Assembly (NCBI RefSeq): GCF_000378445.1
Contig: NZ_KB899732.1
Span: 1-47,731 of the forward strand
Reading direction: 5' to 3'
DNA from: Deinococcus aquatilis DSM 23025
GTDB lineage: Bacteria > Deinococcota > Deinococci > Deinococcales > Deinococcaceae
Length of the DNA stretch: 47,731 nt
The translations under genes were made by a program, and so were the position numbers. Under the pieces are notes generated by a model. The model was not told the origin of the DNA, did not search any database, and worked only from the letters and a program-made list of their open reading frames with translations. Below, in pieces: positions 1-9,181 of the stretch. How positions within the stretch are numbered: the first letter of the stretch is position 1; each line of letters starts with the position of its first letter.

Positions 1-1
1 G

Positions 2-331
<330 letters not shown>

Positions 332-830
332 GGGGATGATGGCGAAAATTGCATACCTTACATGCGAGTCTCCCAGTGGCGACAGGAGATGGCAAGTTTG
401 TATATTGAGCCGAAAAGCCTGGTGATGAGGGATTCTCGAGGGTCGTCCATGTTCGGCTCGATGCTCTCAAGGTCAGGCATAACAGGATTCAAGGCGCAAG
501 AGTTTCCATACGTACTCCGCTTCAGCTCCGTCGCAATACGGCCAGCACTACAGGCGGCTTCACTACGCGGAGCCCGTATCCGTTCTTAGGCCCTGCCCGT
601 GTTGAATCCCATAAAGAGCAGAATCCACACTGAAACCTGCGTTACACTGCCTGAACGTGGGTGAGACTCTCTATGCGCTTCCTACGGTTATCCTGTTTGT
701 GTCGGGTACGGTTCAAGTCGGGATGGCACACCAAAAATTATTTTCACCCTGAACTCATTTCCATTGAAAATTTATCGGCTGCTGAATCATGAACGGTAAT
801 CGAATTTTGTGCAGCGGCATTGAAACAAGT
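332..830. other. Gap without a convincing gene
   Basis: About 500 bases between the IS4 transposase tail and the GNAT gene. I see only short overlapping open frames without ribosome binding sites or recognisable protein. The first few tens of bases presumably hold the outer end of the IS4 element, but its partner end is outside the window, so the inverted repeat cannot be defined. Confidence 0.5.
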
Positions 831-1373
831 TCACATTCCCTGACGCAGCAGCACTTCAAGAGGTTCATGGTCAGTGTCTATTGTGAGATGAACTCGAAAG
901 CCCACCTTCGCAGCAAGCCTCAATGACGGCAGATTCGCAGGGTCAATCATGCAGAAGGTGGCTCCCTGGCCTAGATTCAGGTCACGCCACTGCAAAATGG
1001 CGTCAAGAGCCTCAAACGCGAAGCCTTGCCCCTGAGCCCAAGGCATCAACACCCAGCCGGCTTCCGGTAGCGCGTCAAACGCGGGATGATTGCTCAAGAC
1101 GTCCCGCTTGAATCGGGCAATACCCATCTCCCCCACAAATCGCCCTGTTGAGCGTTCGAACACCAGCCAATATCCAAACCCATAAAGCATCCAATGCCCG
1201 AGGTGACGAAGCAGCCTCGTCCAGACGTCCTGTCGAGCAACGGGCCGTCCGGTGGTATAGCGCGTAACTACGGGATCTCCCCACAACGCTACACAGGCCT
1301 CAAAGTCTGTCTCCTGATGCCCGCGAAGCATAAGACGTTCTGTATGCAAGACGGGTGCAGATGTTCTTGTCAT
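831..1373 (-). CDS. GNAT-family N-acetyltransferase (RimJ/RimL type)
   Basis: A 180-residue protein of the GNAT acyl-CoA transferase fold, probably acetylating an amine on a small molecule or a protein N-terminus. The opening 'LHTERLMLRGHQETDFEA' is the typical RimJ/RimL first strand and helix. The centre 'EAGWVLMPWAQGQGFAFEA' holds the acetyl-CoA binding region (here GQGFA instead of the usual GxGxA/G). 'NLPSLRLAAKVGFR' is the classic C-terminal motif. I chose ATG at 1373 because AAGGGTGA lies about 6 bases upstream; a GTG three codons earlier is less likely. It stands alone, has none of the direct-repeat promoters described below, and its substrate is unknown. Confidence 0.85.
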   Translation of the reverse strand: MTRTSAPVLHTERLMLRGHQETDFEACVALWGDPVVTRYTTGRPVARQDVWTRLLRHLGHWMLYGFGYWLVFERSTGRFVGEMGIARFKRDVLSNHPAFDALPEAGWVLMPWAQGQGFAFEALDAILQWRDLNLGQGATFCMIDPANLPSLRLAAKVGFRVHLTIDTDHEPLEVLLRQGM

Positions 1374-1651
1374 GTAAATCACCCTTAAAGCAGTCCTAAT
1401 GCCTTCTCGGTGGTCATACAGGCATCTGATTGGAACAGCGCACCCTGAAGGACGGAATCAGGTTTGCCAGTGGTGCCCCAGCTTGGGCAGCAGGGCCCAC
1501 AAACTGCACAACCCCATCACATGCCTACAGCATAAGCTCCCCGCAAGCGTCTTCCGGATCAATTGAGCAAATGTCAGAGAACGTGCGCTGAATACGGTAG
1601 GAGATAATTCCCGATGCCACTTGAAAAGTTCAAATATCAGTGTTGAGGTAC

Positions 1652-4600
1652 TTAATCAGTGAACACCCTTTCGACAATGACCTCGACATCGCCAGTCAGA
1701 CCATCAAGGTTTAAACCGTAACCAATCTCTGCCGCAGGGATCTTCTTCATCCAGCGTTCTCCCTTACTAAAATCATTCAAATCCACAGTCAAGGTTTTAG
1801 AGGGTGGCAAGACGTATAAATATTCAGAGGTAGAGGTACGACTTTCAGATGGTGGAACGACATTCGTACAGTAATGAGGATAGTCAGATTGATAAAATTC
1901 ACTCGCATTGAGAGTCGAGGTTTCAAATCTCGATCCACTCCCCCGCCTCGCATCTTCTCGTAACATGATCTCAAGACTTCGGCCATCACTTCCAGTATCT
2001 TCAACCCGGTAATTAGCGAAGCTTTCGGCAAAGTGAATAGTCTCGTAGCTAAAATCTGAAGAACTACTGCTCGTATACTGCAAGGGTTTCCAGTCCCATA
2101 CGTTGTTTTCCTGCCGGAAGCAGCGCGCCTCAATCTCTGCGAAAGAACTAAAGTTTTCGGAATAATCGTGCTTAAAAGACGTTTCGATCAGACGTGTAGC
2201 ACGCCAGCCACCCAGTACATTCAGCCTGGGTTCGAAAGTAGTTGATCCTGTCCACTGCTCCGCATTAACCACTGTGACAGTGATAGTTCCACCTGTAACA
2301 CCGCCATACGGCTCAATAGGACGGCTTACACCAAGCGTCGTTTGCTTAACAATGTTAAATTTAAGGGTGACCCGTGTCGTTTCGCTTCTCACCTTGAATG
2401 AATGCTCGGCGACAAGATTTTTGTCCCCTTTCAACTTCACTTGAACCGCGTAAGAACCAGACTTTTGGGGTGCGGTAAATAGGCCGTTTGCAGTGATATC
2501 GCCTCCCACGCTACTCCACTCCACCTCAGCCGTCTGCTTGCCGTCCAAGTAGGCATGAAATTGTACCTGCTCACCCGGCTTTAAGGTGGCTGGGGCTGGC
2601 CTGATTTCGAAGTCTCGAACAATAACCCTAGTCGACGCGGTCGCGCCGCCATTGGCTGCAACCGCGTCAACCGTAAATGTTCCAGCCACGCTGGATTGAA
2701 AAGCACCTGCCGAATCGATGCTGCCGCCGCTGGCCTTCCAAGTTACGGCAGTGGTAGGCACGTCATTGAGCGACGCGGTGAATTGCACTGTCTGGTTGAG
2801 GCTGATGACCTTGCCTCTAGGAGCAATGGACAGGGGGTTCGCTTGAACGTTGGCCACCTCAAGTGGCAGGAACGGCAACAGTGTAGTTCTGACGAACAAG
2901 AAAAAATCTTTGCCAATCTTGCCGTCCTCCTCAGCGACCCAAGTCAACGAAAAGTTTTCCTGATTTTTAGCAGCACTCTGTGTGCCCAGCAACTGAGCCT
3001 GCCGGGCACCGCTTTCACTGACACGCATCCGGTACAGTTCGACCGCATCCACGTTGTAGAGCCCTAGAAAGTCGGTATTGGCCGCATCAAGGGCAGCCGT
3101 CACCGTGACCGTCTCTCCTTTCTTGAACTCACGAACATCAGTTTGGGCACTCCCGGTAGGAGAGGTGCTGACCGGCACCTCATAGGTCAGGGCCAAAGCC
3201 GTTTCCTTGATGGCCGTGCTGGCCTTACTCATCACGTATTTGATGAAGTCAGCCACGGTTGAACCCGGCTCCACTTTGCCCTGAAGCCGAAAGTTGTACC
3301 CAGAGCTGTAGGTCGCATCAGCCACTTGAAACGAAGGAGAGGCGAAATCTCCTTCCAGAACTGGCCCGAGACTCAGCGCCAACAGGTCAGCGTGCAGTAC
3401 GGTATTGCCCAGGCCCAAAGAGGCGGTCGGCCCAGCGAAAATTTCTGCTTTGAAAGTGGCCTCCGGCGTACCCGTGTAGACGATGCGCGGTACCAGATCG
3501 GCACTGCCGTCCAGCGTAGACAGGTTGGTCAATCCGCCTTGATCGGTGTACTCGAAGCCCAGATCCATATTGGCTTTCGCGTACCCCTGGAAGCCGAGAT
3601 CAGCGGCACCGACCGCAAAAGCGCCGCCGGCACTCAAGGTAAATCCTAGCGACAGGACAGGGCTGGCAAACCAGGCGAGCGGCCCCGTCACAGGAATAGG
3701 AATGGTGAGCAGGTCCGGTTTTTTACACTCGATCTTTCCTGTGAAATTCGCACCGATCTTTAGCCCGCCAGTCAGGGTGCCGTTCAGCTGACCCGAAGTT
3801 TTAAAACGCAGTCGTCCCTGTCCTTGGTCGTCATCGCGCAGCACCATGTCAAAGTCGACCACCTGCTGCAGCTTGACCTCGATGCTCGACGGATTGATCA
3901 CGATGTCGGTGGACGCGGTGCAGGTGAATGGGCCCAGAGGAAAACTTTTCTCAGCGAGGGCCTGAATTGCTGGGACAGCGTAGGAGAGACGAACCGAGCC
4001 GTCATCGCCCAATTGGACGTCTTGTGGTTTGAGACCCACCGCAGCGGCAGCTGGAGCCAGTCGCCCGCTGGCCTGAAAATGGAAAGCACTAAACACAGTC
4101 TGAGGAGAAACCCGCTCAAACGTCACAAGCGTGCCTGTGGATTGCTGCTCGACTTGAATGACCCGGCCGGCAAAGAATTCTTCACCGCGCGACAGGATGG
4201 TTTCACCCACCTTGACGTCGCTGTCCCGTACGGTGACGTGGTACCGTGCCCCAGAAAGCGGGAGTTGTGCGGCATCGAGAGGGGCCACCTTGCCTACCAC
4301 CTGCTGGGCTTCCAGAGAATGGACCTCCACCGCCACCTCAGCGACGGTCACCTCACTGGTGTCTTCCCATGCTCCCGCGCGGTAGTGCAGCCGGGTGGTG
4401 CCGAGTTTGACAGCCGTGACCTGGCCCTCGCTGTCGACCGTGGCAACACTGGGATCGTCTGTCGACCATTGGCCCACCGGCGCAGGCAGGGCGTTCCCCC
4501 TGATGTCATAGGCCAGCGGCTTGACCTCAATCCGTTCCGTGGGTTTTAAGATGAGGGCTGCCCTCGAAATCTCTACATGATCCACACCAGCCGGCGGTGG

Positions 4601-4672
4601 AGGATCCACTGGCGTGCAGCCTGTCATTGCCAAGATTCCCATCATCATCAGGGCCAGCAGCCGGCCCTTCAT
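1652..4672 (-). CDS. Large lipoprotein with Ig-like (Big2-type) domains
   Basis: A 1006-residue surface or periplasmic lipoprotein of unknown function. From the ATG at 4672 the N-terminus is MKGRLLALMMMGILAMTGC: a short positive start, hydrophobic core and a lipobox-like MTGC, whose Cys would be lipidated. Residues about 35-115 form a bacterial Ig-like (Big2) domain containing 'WSTDDPSVATVDSEGQVTAV'. Two more Ig-like modules lie near residues 615-770 ('WKASGGSIDSAGAF', 'WSSVGGDITANGLF'). The middle is rich in beta-strand glycine repeats. The ATG is preceded by GGGGAG five bases upstream; the TTG four codons earlier has no such signal. The gene follows a small membrane protein (4745-4978) but has its own direct-repeat promoter at 4706-4738 with a predicted leader of about 27 bases. 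Confidence 0.85.
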   Translation of the reverse strand: MKGRLLALMMMGILAMTGCTPVDPPPPAGVDHVEISRAALILKPTERIEVKPLAYDIRGNALPAPVGQWSTDDPSVATVDSEGQVTAVKLGTTRLHYRAGAWEDTSEVTVAEVAVEVHSLEAQQVVGKVAPLDAAQLPLSGARYHVTVRDSDVKVGETILSRGEEFFAGRVIQVEQQSTGTLVTFERVSPQTVFSAFHFQASGRLAPAAAAVGLKPQDVQLGDDGSVRLSYAVPAIQALAEKSFPLGPFTCTASTDIVINPSSIEVKLQQVVDFDMVLRDDDQGQGRLRFKTSGQLNGTLTGGLKIGANFTGKIECKKPDLLTIPIPVTGPLAWFASPVLSLGFTLSAGGAFAVGAADLGFQGYAKANMDLGFEYTDQGGLTNLSTLDGSADLVPRIVYTGTPEATFKAEIFAGPTASLGLGNTVLHADLLALSLGPVLEGDFASPSFQVADATYSSGYNFRLQGKVEPGSTVADFIKYVMSKASTAIKETALALTYEVPVSTSPTGSAQTDVREFKKGETVTVTAALDAANTDFLGLYNVDAVELYRMRVSESGARQAQLLGTQSAAKNQENFSLTWVAEEDGKIGKDFFLFVRTTLLPFLPLEVANVQANPLSIAPRGKVISLNQTVQFTASLNDVPTTAVTWKASGGSIDSAGAFQSSVAGTFTVDAVAANGGATASTRVIVRDFEIRPAPATLKPGEQVQFHAYLDGKQTAEVEWSSVGGDITANGLFTAPQKSGSYAVQVKLKGDKNLVAEHSFKVRSETTRVTLKFNIVKQTTLGVSRPIEPYGGVTGGTITVTVVNAEQWTGSTTFEPRLNVLGGWRATRLIETSFKHDYSENFSSFAEIEARCFRQENNVWDWKPLQYTSSSSSDFSYETIHFAESFANYRVEDTGSDGRSLEIMLREDARRGSGSRFETSTLNASEFYQSDYPHYCTNVVPPSESRTSTSEYLYVLPPSKTLTVDLNDFSKGERWMKKIPAAEIGYGLNLDGLTGDVEVIVERVFTD

Positions 4673-4705
4673 CCTGCTCCCCAAGAAAAAATCTGCATAG
4701 GAGAG

Positions 4706-4738
4706 AGCATGGGATGAAGGGTGTGACGCCCTTGTGAC
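4706..4738 (-). promoter_or_regulatory. SARP-like direct-repeat promoter box (lipoprotein 1652-4672)
   Basis: On the minus strand: GTCACA, five bases, GTCACA, ten bases, then CATGCT as -10. The half-sites (4733-4738 and 4722-4727) are exactly 11 bp apart and the -10-like hexamer is at 4706-4711. There is no -35-like hexamer; the repeats occupy that place. The box falls just past the stop codon of the 77-aa gene, so it gives the lipoprotein its own promoter. It is one of 12 boxes with identical spacing in this window. Confidence 0.8.
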
Positions 4739-4744
4739 TTGGGC

Positions 4745-4978
4745 CTAGCGTTTACGCGTTGGAGTTTGTATTGGAGGCTTCGCATATTGCTGCTTCAGCC
4801 TCGTTCTTGGCTCGTCGGATCCCGCAGCTGGCTCCTTCCCAAAGGCAGCCAGCAGGGCCACCATCCAATCCCACACCTTCATTGATGGGCGTCTAGACTT
4901 TGGCAACTGCAGAGTCCAGATGAAGACGGCCAACACCAAGACTATCCATATCAGCATGAAGAGCAGCTGAACATCCAT
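4745..4978 (-). CDS. Small single-pass membrane protein (paralogue of 37933-38160)
   Basis: A 77-residue protein with one N-terminal membrane segment (about residues 4-24, 'LLFMLIWIVLVLAVFIW') followed by a basic, proline-rich tail. It shares a clear pattern with the protein at 37933-38160: FIW at the end of the membrane segment, then VWDW, LLA-x-FG-x-EP and a Lys/Arg-rich end. The two form a small family that I do not recognise. Both copies sit next to large exported proteins under the same promoter type, suggesting an accessory role at the membrane, such as anchoring or assisting export of the neighbour. No direct-repeat box lies upstream of this copy. Confidence 0.75.
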   Translation of the reverse strand: MDVQLLFMLIWIVLVLAVFIWTLQLPKSRRPSMKVWDWMVALLAAFGKEPAAGSDEPRTRLKQQYAKPPIQTPTRKR

Positions 4979-5056
4979 CAGTTCACCGGGGCGCTCGGCA
5001 GAAGACTGACCTTAACGGGCCAGACTCTACTGCTGATGGGTTCCGAGAGCCGCAGC

Positions 5057-5089
5057 ATCACATGACAGTCACAGGGAGAACGTCAGGAT
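5057..5089 (+). promoter_or_regulatory. SARP-like direct-repeat promoter box (5254-6849 operon)
   Basis: ATCACA (5057-5062), five bases, GTCACA (5068-5073), ten bases, CAGGAT (5084-5089). It has the same 11-bp repeat period and 10-bp distance to the -10-like hexamer as the other boxes. The first gene starts about 165 bases downstream. Confidence 0.75.
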
Positions 5090-5253
5090 GGCTGGGCAAC
5101 TCGGTACGGCGTTGTAAGCCACAGAGTTGATCTGTTTGTAGGAACTGTCAGCAGGAGGGGAGGGCTACCGAGCGCCCTCTCTGCATTTCACTGGAGAGAA
5201 CTTCACTTGAGCCCGTCTGAGTGACGTCCAACTCTCTCAAAAGGAGTCAGGAT

Positions 5254-5811
5254 TTGGAACCTCCGCCGTTAAAACTATTGCTTGCTGTGCACGTTTTAAG
5301 TGCCCTGACCCTCTTCAGTCTGGAATCGGCCACATTGGCCCTGTGGTCAGCCGCCCGGCGGTCTGAAACTGCAGACCAGCTCGCCGGTACCCTGCAGACG
5401 ATGCGGCGACTCAGGCCAGGACTCCGGCTGGTTCCAGCGCTGCTGATTGGTTCCGGGCTTTGGATGGCCAGTACAGGCCACCTGATGCAAACCGCTTGGA
5501 TTGTTCTGTCCTTGATTGGCGTCGCGTTGATCGCAGGCCTGACGGTTCTGATGGAAATTCCGGCCACCCAGAACCTCGAAGCCCACGTCAGACAGGGGGC
5601 AGCCGGACTTCAGCAGGCCAAAGAGCAACTGATGGCCCGGCGATTGGTGCTCGGCAGCACTCTTAAATTTGCGCTGTTGACTTGGGTTTTTCTCTTGATG
5701 CTCGCTCAACCAGGCTGGCCTGAAGGGGTTGGAATTGGCATCGTGTCTGTGGTGGGGGGGTTGATCCGGGGAGGCTGGCCAAAACGCACCAGAACCGCCG
5801 CCTTGTCTTAA
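5254..5811 (+). CDS. Multi-pass integral membrane protein
   Basis: About 185 residues, four or five membrane segments: 'LKLLLAVHVLSALTLF' at the N-terminus, 'LRLVPALLIGSGLWM', 'AWIVLSLIGVALIAGLTVL', 'STLKFALLTWVFLLML' and a last weak one. The pattern of a His in the first segment and Gly-Trp in the second resembles DUF2269-type membrane proteins, but this is only a resemblance. I chose the TTG at 5254 because AAGGAG lies seven bases upstream; the in-frame GTG at 5221 has no such signal. The gene is the first of a two-gene unit behind the box at 5057-5089. The next gene starts within about 50 bases. Function unknown. Confidence 0.7.
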   Translation: MEPPPLKLLLAVHVLSALTLFSLESATLALWSAARRSETADQLAGTLQTMRRLRPGLRLVPALLIGSGLWMASTGHLMQTAWIVLSLIGVALIAGLTVLMEIPATQNLEAHVRQGAAGLQQAKEQLMARRLVLGSTLKFALLTWVFLLMLAQPGWPEGVGIGIVSVVGGLIRGGWPKRTRTAALS

Positions 5812-5862
5812 ATGACCCCGCCATTGTGTACCCAGTTGACGCATCCAGAGGAGGAAACCCTG

Positions 5863-6849
5863 GTGATTGACAGAGAACCATCCGTATCCCCGCACGACAT
5901 TGAGCCTGAGAATGACCTGCACAGTTTGGATGACCTGTTTACGGGCGAGACCTCACGCCTACCTTGGCAACGCTACGAAGTTCTAGAAGATTGGCCCGAT
6001 CAGGTGCTGCGCAGTGAAACTGTCGAAGCTCAGGGTGTGCTGAAATGGTGGGTGCGGCCCAGCGTCTGGTATGCCCCTCTCCGGGGCCCATTCATGTTTA
6101 AGTTGGTGGCAGGTGACTTCGCGGTGAAAACCCGTGTGCGGGTGGATGTCGGTGAGCACTTTGCCAATCGCCTGGGTTCTTTGGCTGGATTGATGATCAG
6201 GGTGCCCGCTGAGGGCGGCCGGCCGCAGTGGCAGCGACAACACGACAACTACGTGGTTCATGCGTCTGGCATCGCTTCAGGTATTTCAGGCTATGAACCA
6301 GCCATCGAAATTACCACCACCACCAAAGGGCACTCGGGCCTCGAAACGTACCGCAGCAAAGCGGATTGGGTGGAATTGTGCTTGGCCCGTCTGGGAGCAC
6401 TTGTCTTGACGTTGCACCGTTTTGCGGGAGGCGAATGGACGTTCACGCAGCTAGAGCCTCAACACCGCTGGGGTTCTCATGACTACCAAGGCACTGGTCA
6501 CCTGATCCGGGCCGATCTCCCGCATGAAGTGCAGGTGGGGCTGATGGCCATGGCAGACTGGGAGAGCATTTTGCGGCATCAAGGCCTCGGATTCCAAAAC
6601 GAGTATTTCCAAGAACCGCACACCTTCAATGCCTCGCTCAAGGCGCCCATGGCAGCGGCAGTACAGGCAAGCTTTGGCGGCGTTCAGTTTCGTCGTTTGA
6701 CGCTTCCACAGATGTGGCATACCTTAAATCTCGCAGTGGATGTCCCGCCAAACGAACTGCGGGCGCTGGTGCTTGGCCCCTGGGCCAGCAGTCCTGAAGT
6801 GCACCAAGCTCACCCACAGGCAGAGGCCCACTGCCTCCCCTTCCAATAG
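5863..6849 (+). CDS. DUF1349-like (concanavalin-type fold) protein
   Basis: About 328 residues, no signal peptide. The core 'GPFMFKLVAGDFAVKTRVRVDV' followed by 'LAGLMIR' is the signature of DUF1349/concanavalin-like sheets that bind carbohydrate in glycosidase-related proteins; no catalytic residues can be assigned. The GTG at 5863 has AGGAGG eight bases upstream and is the better start. An ATG at 5812, directly behind the stop of the preceding gene, is the alternative by translational coupling and would add 17 residues. It is cotranscribed with the membrane protein upstream. Confidence 0.75.
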   Translation: MIDREPSVSPHDIEPENDLHSLDDLFTGETSRLPWQRYEVLEDWPDQVLRSETVEAQGVLKWWVRPSVWYAPLRGPFMFKLVAGDFAVKTRVRVDVGEHFANRLGSLAGLMIRVPAEGGRPQWQRQHDNYVVHASGIASGISGYEPAIEITTTTKGHSGLETYRSKADWVELCLARLGALVLTLHRFAGGEWTFTQLEPQHRWGSHDYQGTGHLIRADLPHEVQVGLMAMADWESILRHQGLGFQNEYFQEPHTFNASLKAPMAAAVQASFGGVQFRRLTLPQMWHTLNLAVDVPPNELRALVLGPWASSPEVHQAHPQAEAHCLPFQ

Positions 6850-7449
6850 GCTAAGACTAAGGGTGTCAGCTGCGCCCCTTTGCTTGAGATGCGGACTGAG
6901 AGCGGCAGAGTGGTCCACACCGGCAAAGTGGTCAGGCACACAACGTTTTGACTTCCGCAGTGAAATCCCCTGACGTTCACACCCGTGAGGCTACGGATAT
7001 TCAGTCGCCCGTCACTTCCGGCCTGACCATGATCCCCTGAATGCGGCACACCACAACCCTTCGCCTTGTTCTATAAGGCGGCTGGTCAGGGCAGGTGCGC
7101 CCCGCCGAGGCACTCAATCCTCACTGAGCGGTCTTCGCTGCTGAAGGAGGGGTTGATTCTGCACGTCTGAACCGGACAGTGTGCTGAACGCCAGGTGTCC
7201 CGCATTTCCGCTGGGGACGCAATTCCAAGTGAGTGGTGATGTCTGTCAACTTCGATAATGCGCTGCCGTACGTGAATACAGGTATTGAGCAGCCCTCCCA
7301 AGAAATCTAACCTGCAGGCTAAGACTCACGGGAAGCAAACGCGAGCATGGCAGAGGCCTGGGTCATCCCTACAGAACGTTGATTGAGAACCGACCCAATT
7401 AAGGTGACGGTGAGGCGAGTCCACGCTCGACCTCGCAAAAGGAGAAGCC
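6850..7449. other. 600-base gap, no gene recognised
   Basis: Contains only short unsupported frames. No paired GTCAC repeats are present. The last part must hold the thioredoxin promoter; TTGATT near 7379 followed by TAAGGT about 15 bases later is a weak candidate. Confidence 0.45.
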
Positions 7450-7785
7450 ATGAACAACACGCAGGAACTGAACGACGCGAACTTCGCCGCCGGTATTGCC
7501 GAGGGCTACACTTTGGTCGACTTCTGGGCCCCCTGGTGCGCGCCCTGCCGTTTCATCGCCCCTATTGTCCAGGAGCTGGCTGAGGAATACCAGGGCCGAA
7601 TTTCGGTGGCCAAATTGAACGTCGACGAAAGTACGGCAACCGCAATGCGCTACCACGCCATGAGCCTGCCAACATTGATCCTGTTTAAGGATGGCGAGCT
7701 AGTCTGCACCACCATCGGTGCGCAACCCAAGCGCAACTTCCAAGCTATGCTGGAGACTGAATTGTCCAGGGACGCTTTGATCTGA
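7450..7785 (+). CDS. trxA: Thioredoxin with a WCAPC active site
   Basis: A 111-residue cytoplasmic thioredoxin, reducing protein disulfides with electrons from thioredoxin reductase. The fold is complete: 'TLVDFWAPWCAPC' carries the redox pair Cys30 and Cys33, 'KLNVDES' follows the central strand, and Pro74 in 'SLPTLILF' is the cis-proline next to the active site. Classical thioredoxins have WCGPC; the Gly-to-Ala change between the cysteines may shift its redox potential. AAGGAG sits five bases before the ATG. It is monocistronic and has no direct-repeat box. It is probably a second, plasmid-encoded thioredoxin beside a chromosomal one. Confidence 0.93.
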   Translation: MNNTQELNDANFAAGIAEGYTLVDFWAPWCAPCRFIAPIVQELAEEYQGRISVAKLNVDESTATAMRYHAMSLPTLILFKDGELVCTTIGAQPKRNFQAMLETELSRDALI

Positions 7786-8139
7786 TCGGCAACGCTTGAG
7801 AAGAATCGCCCGTCAGGCTGGGGGCGCTGCACTCTGCAGTGAGTCGTCCACCGTGAGGCCGCTCCGTCTTTTTTGAGTCGGGACGGCCTTCCCCTGTTGG
7901 CGCCGGGGAGTCGGGCTGTTTTGCTCGCGCGACATCAACAGACGTCATTTTCTCAGCCACGCGAACTCAGCCGGGATTGCAACAGAGAGCCCAGGATCTG
8001 CCGAAGTGTCGGCTACCAGATGAGAGGGCAAAGAACGAACACGCGGGGAATTCATGTCAAGAACGCTGACAGTGCTTTTTGAGCGGCTGCAGAGGACCGC
8101 TGCTGCCCCTTGAGGTGCGCGGGCGTTGGTTTTGCAAGC
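7786..8139. other. Gap between thioredoxin and lipoprotein genes
   Basis: No gene seen. A TTTTTT run at about 7868-7874 may belong to the thioredoxin terminator, but the hairpin before it is not convincing. Confidence 0.4.
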
Positions 8140-8172
8140 GTCACAGCCAAGTCACACACGGGGGATTAACGT
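8140..8172 (+). promoter_or_regulatory. SARP-like direct-repeat promoter box (lipoprotein 8243-9037)
   Basis: GTCACA (8140-8145), five bases, GTCACA (8151-8156), ten bases, TAACGT (8167-8172). The -10-like hexamer is identical to the one in front of the paralogous gene at 34899. The predicted leader is about 65 bases. Confidence 0.85.
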
Positions 8173-8242
8173 GCCCATGCGATCAGCTAGGAATGGGTAT
8201 GGATTGCTTGGTGCCTTGCCCCTGGTCATTGGAGGAAACATC

Positions 8243-9037
8243 ATGAACGGAATTCGTAAATCCGCGCTGCTCTTAACAGCGCTGCTGGGCTTAAGCCTGT
8301 CGATGACTGGCTGTGGGGGTGCGGGCGCAACCCCACCTCCCGGCGTAGAAGAACCGCCTCCAGCGGGGGGCGGGTACGTTACCGGGAAGATTGTCGACGA
8401 ACAGGGACGTCCAGTCGTTCATGCAGAGGTGGTCGCCGACAACACGCTGCTGTACAACACCAACGTGATCGGTTATACGGACGCTGCGGGAACCTACAAA
8501 CTCGATATTCGTAAACCCGTCGGTACGTGGCACGTCACCGCAACAATGAACCTCAATTACGAGGGGGAAACCATCCCAGTCGATCTGGTTCCAGAGACTG
8601 ACGATCTCTTGGCGGGAACAGTAGGTGGAGTCAGAAATTTCACCTTCAAGCCAGCCCAAACGCAGTACGGCAGCTTAGGCTTGGTCAATATCCGCACAGG
8701 AATAGCCTTTTACGGCGATCTGGGTGAGATGACGGTGACCTTGAAGTCTGTGGGTACGCTTGCTGACGGCAGCTCCAACCAAACCATTGTCGCTAAGCCC
8801 GTACAATCCGGCGATGGGTACATTATCAAGAACGTGATGTACGGCACCTACAATGCAACAGTTTCTTACCAAGGACAGGATCTTTTCGTGCGTAAAGCGG
8901 TGAGCAGCGGTACCTCTCCGGCGTACAGCAAAACCTTTACTGGGGGCTTCTGGCGAGATTTTTACACCCTCAGGCCCACGATGTTTCTGGAGGTCAGCGA
9001 CGTGGAGTGTCCGCCTATCTTGGAGCGGTGTCAGTAG
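8243..9037 (+). CDS. Lipoprotein with carboxypeptidase-regulatory-like fold
   Basis: A 264-residue exported lipoprotein. The start MNGIRKSALLLTALLGLSL and MTGC lipobox direct it to a lipid anchor; a Gly/Pro linker follows. From 'GGYVTGKIVDEQGRPVVHA' onwards the first 100 residues match the carboxypeptidase-regulatory (prealbumin-like) fold, a common surface beta-sandwich. It is strongly similar over its whole length to the protein at 34899-35618, sharing for example 'ADNTL-YNTNVIGYTD', 'GGVRNFTFKP' and the ending 'LEV'. I chose ATG 8243 for its GGAGG signal; the frame is open further upstream but runs through the promoter box. Function unknown; a surface adhesin or binding protein is a guess. 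Confidence 0.85.
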   Translation: MNGIRKSALLLTALLGLSLSMTGCGGAGATPPPGVEEPPPAGGGYVTGKIVDEQGRPVVHAEVVADNTLLYNTNVIGYTDAAGTYKLDIRKPVGTWHVTATMNLNYEGETIPVDLVPETDDLLAGTVGGVRNFTFKPAQTQYGSLGLVNIRTGIAFYGDLGEMTVTLKSVGTLADGSSNQTIVAKPVQSGDGYIIKNVMYGTYNATVSYQGQDLFVRKAVSSGTSPAYSKTFTGGFWRDFYTLRPTMFLEVSDVECPPILERCQ

Positions 9038-9177
9038 AGGTTATGTCCCCTTGACTGGCGTCCCGGTAGGTTGAGAACAGTGGGGCTGAACCGCATTTGG
9101 AACTCGCACTGTTGATTGTTCCTTCTCTCTACGGTGGAAGGTCTGGTTCGGGAATGCTGGTGGAGGTTAGTCATCTG
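9031..9177 (-). pseudogene. IS6-family transposase, C-terminal fragment (split by insertion)
   Basis: The frame reads MTNLHQHSRTRPSTVERRNN, the conserved C-terminal end of IS6-family transposases ('ISNLHHHTRTS...RRxNQ...FQTW'). It is the missing end of the decayed IS6 transposase at 10758-11359: joining the two at the 9-bp duplication gives the continuous 'NLHVQMTNLHQHSRT'. Recognisable similarity ends near 9085. Confidence 0.8.
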
Positions 9178-9181
9178 CTCT

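Noticed and set aside
8126..8242. Longer start for the lipoprotein at TTG 8126
   Set aside because: It would translate through the promoter box; ATG 8243 has GGAGG and starts a clean signal peptide.
9037..9177. Possible MITE repeated at 9130 and 47360
   Set aside because: The similarity is explained by both being C-terminal ends of IS6-family transposases.
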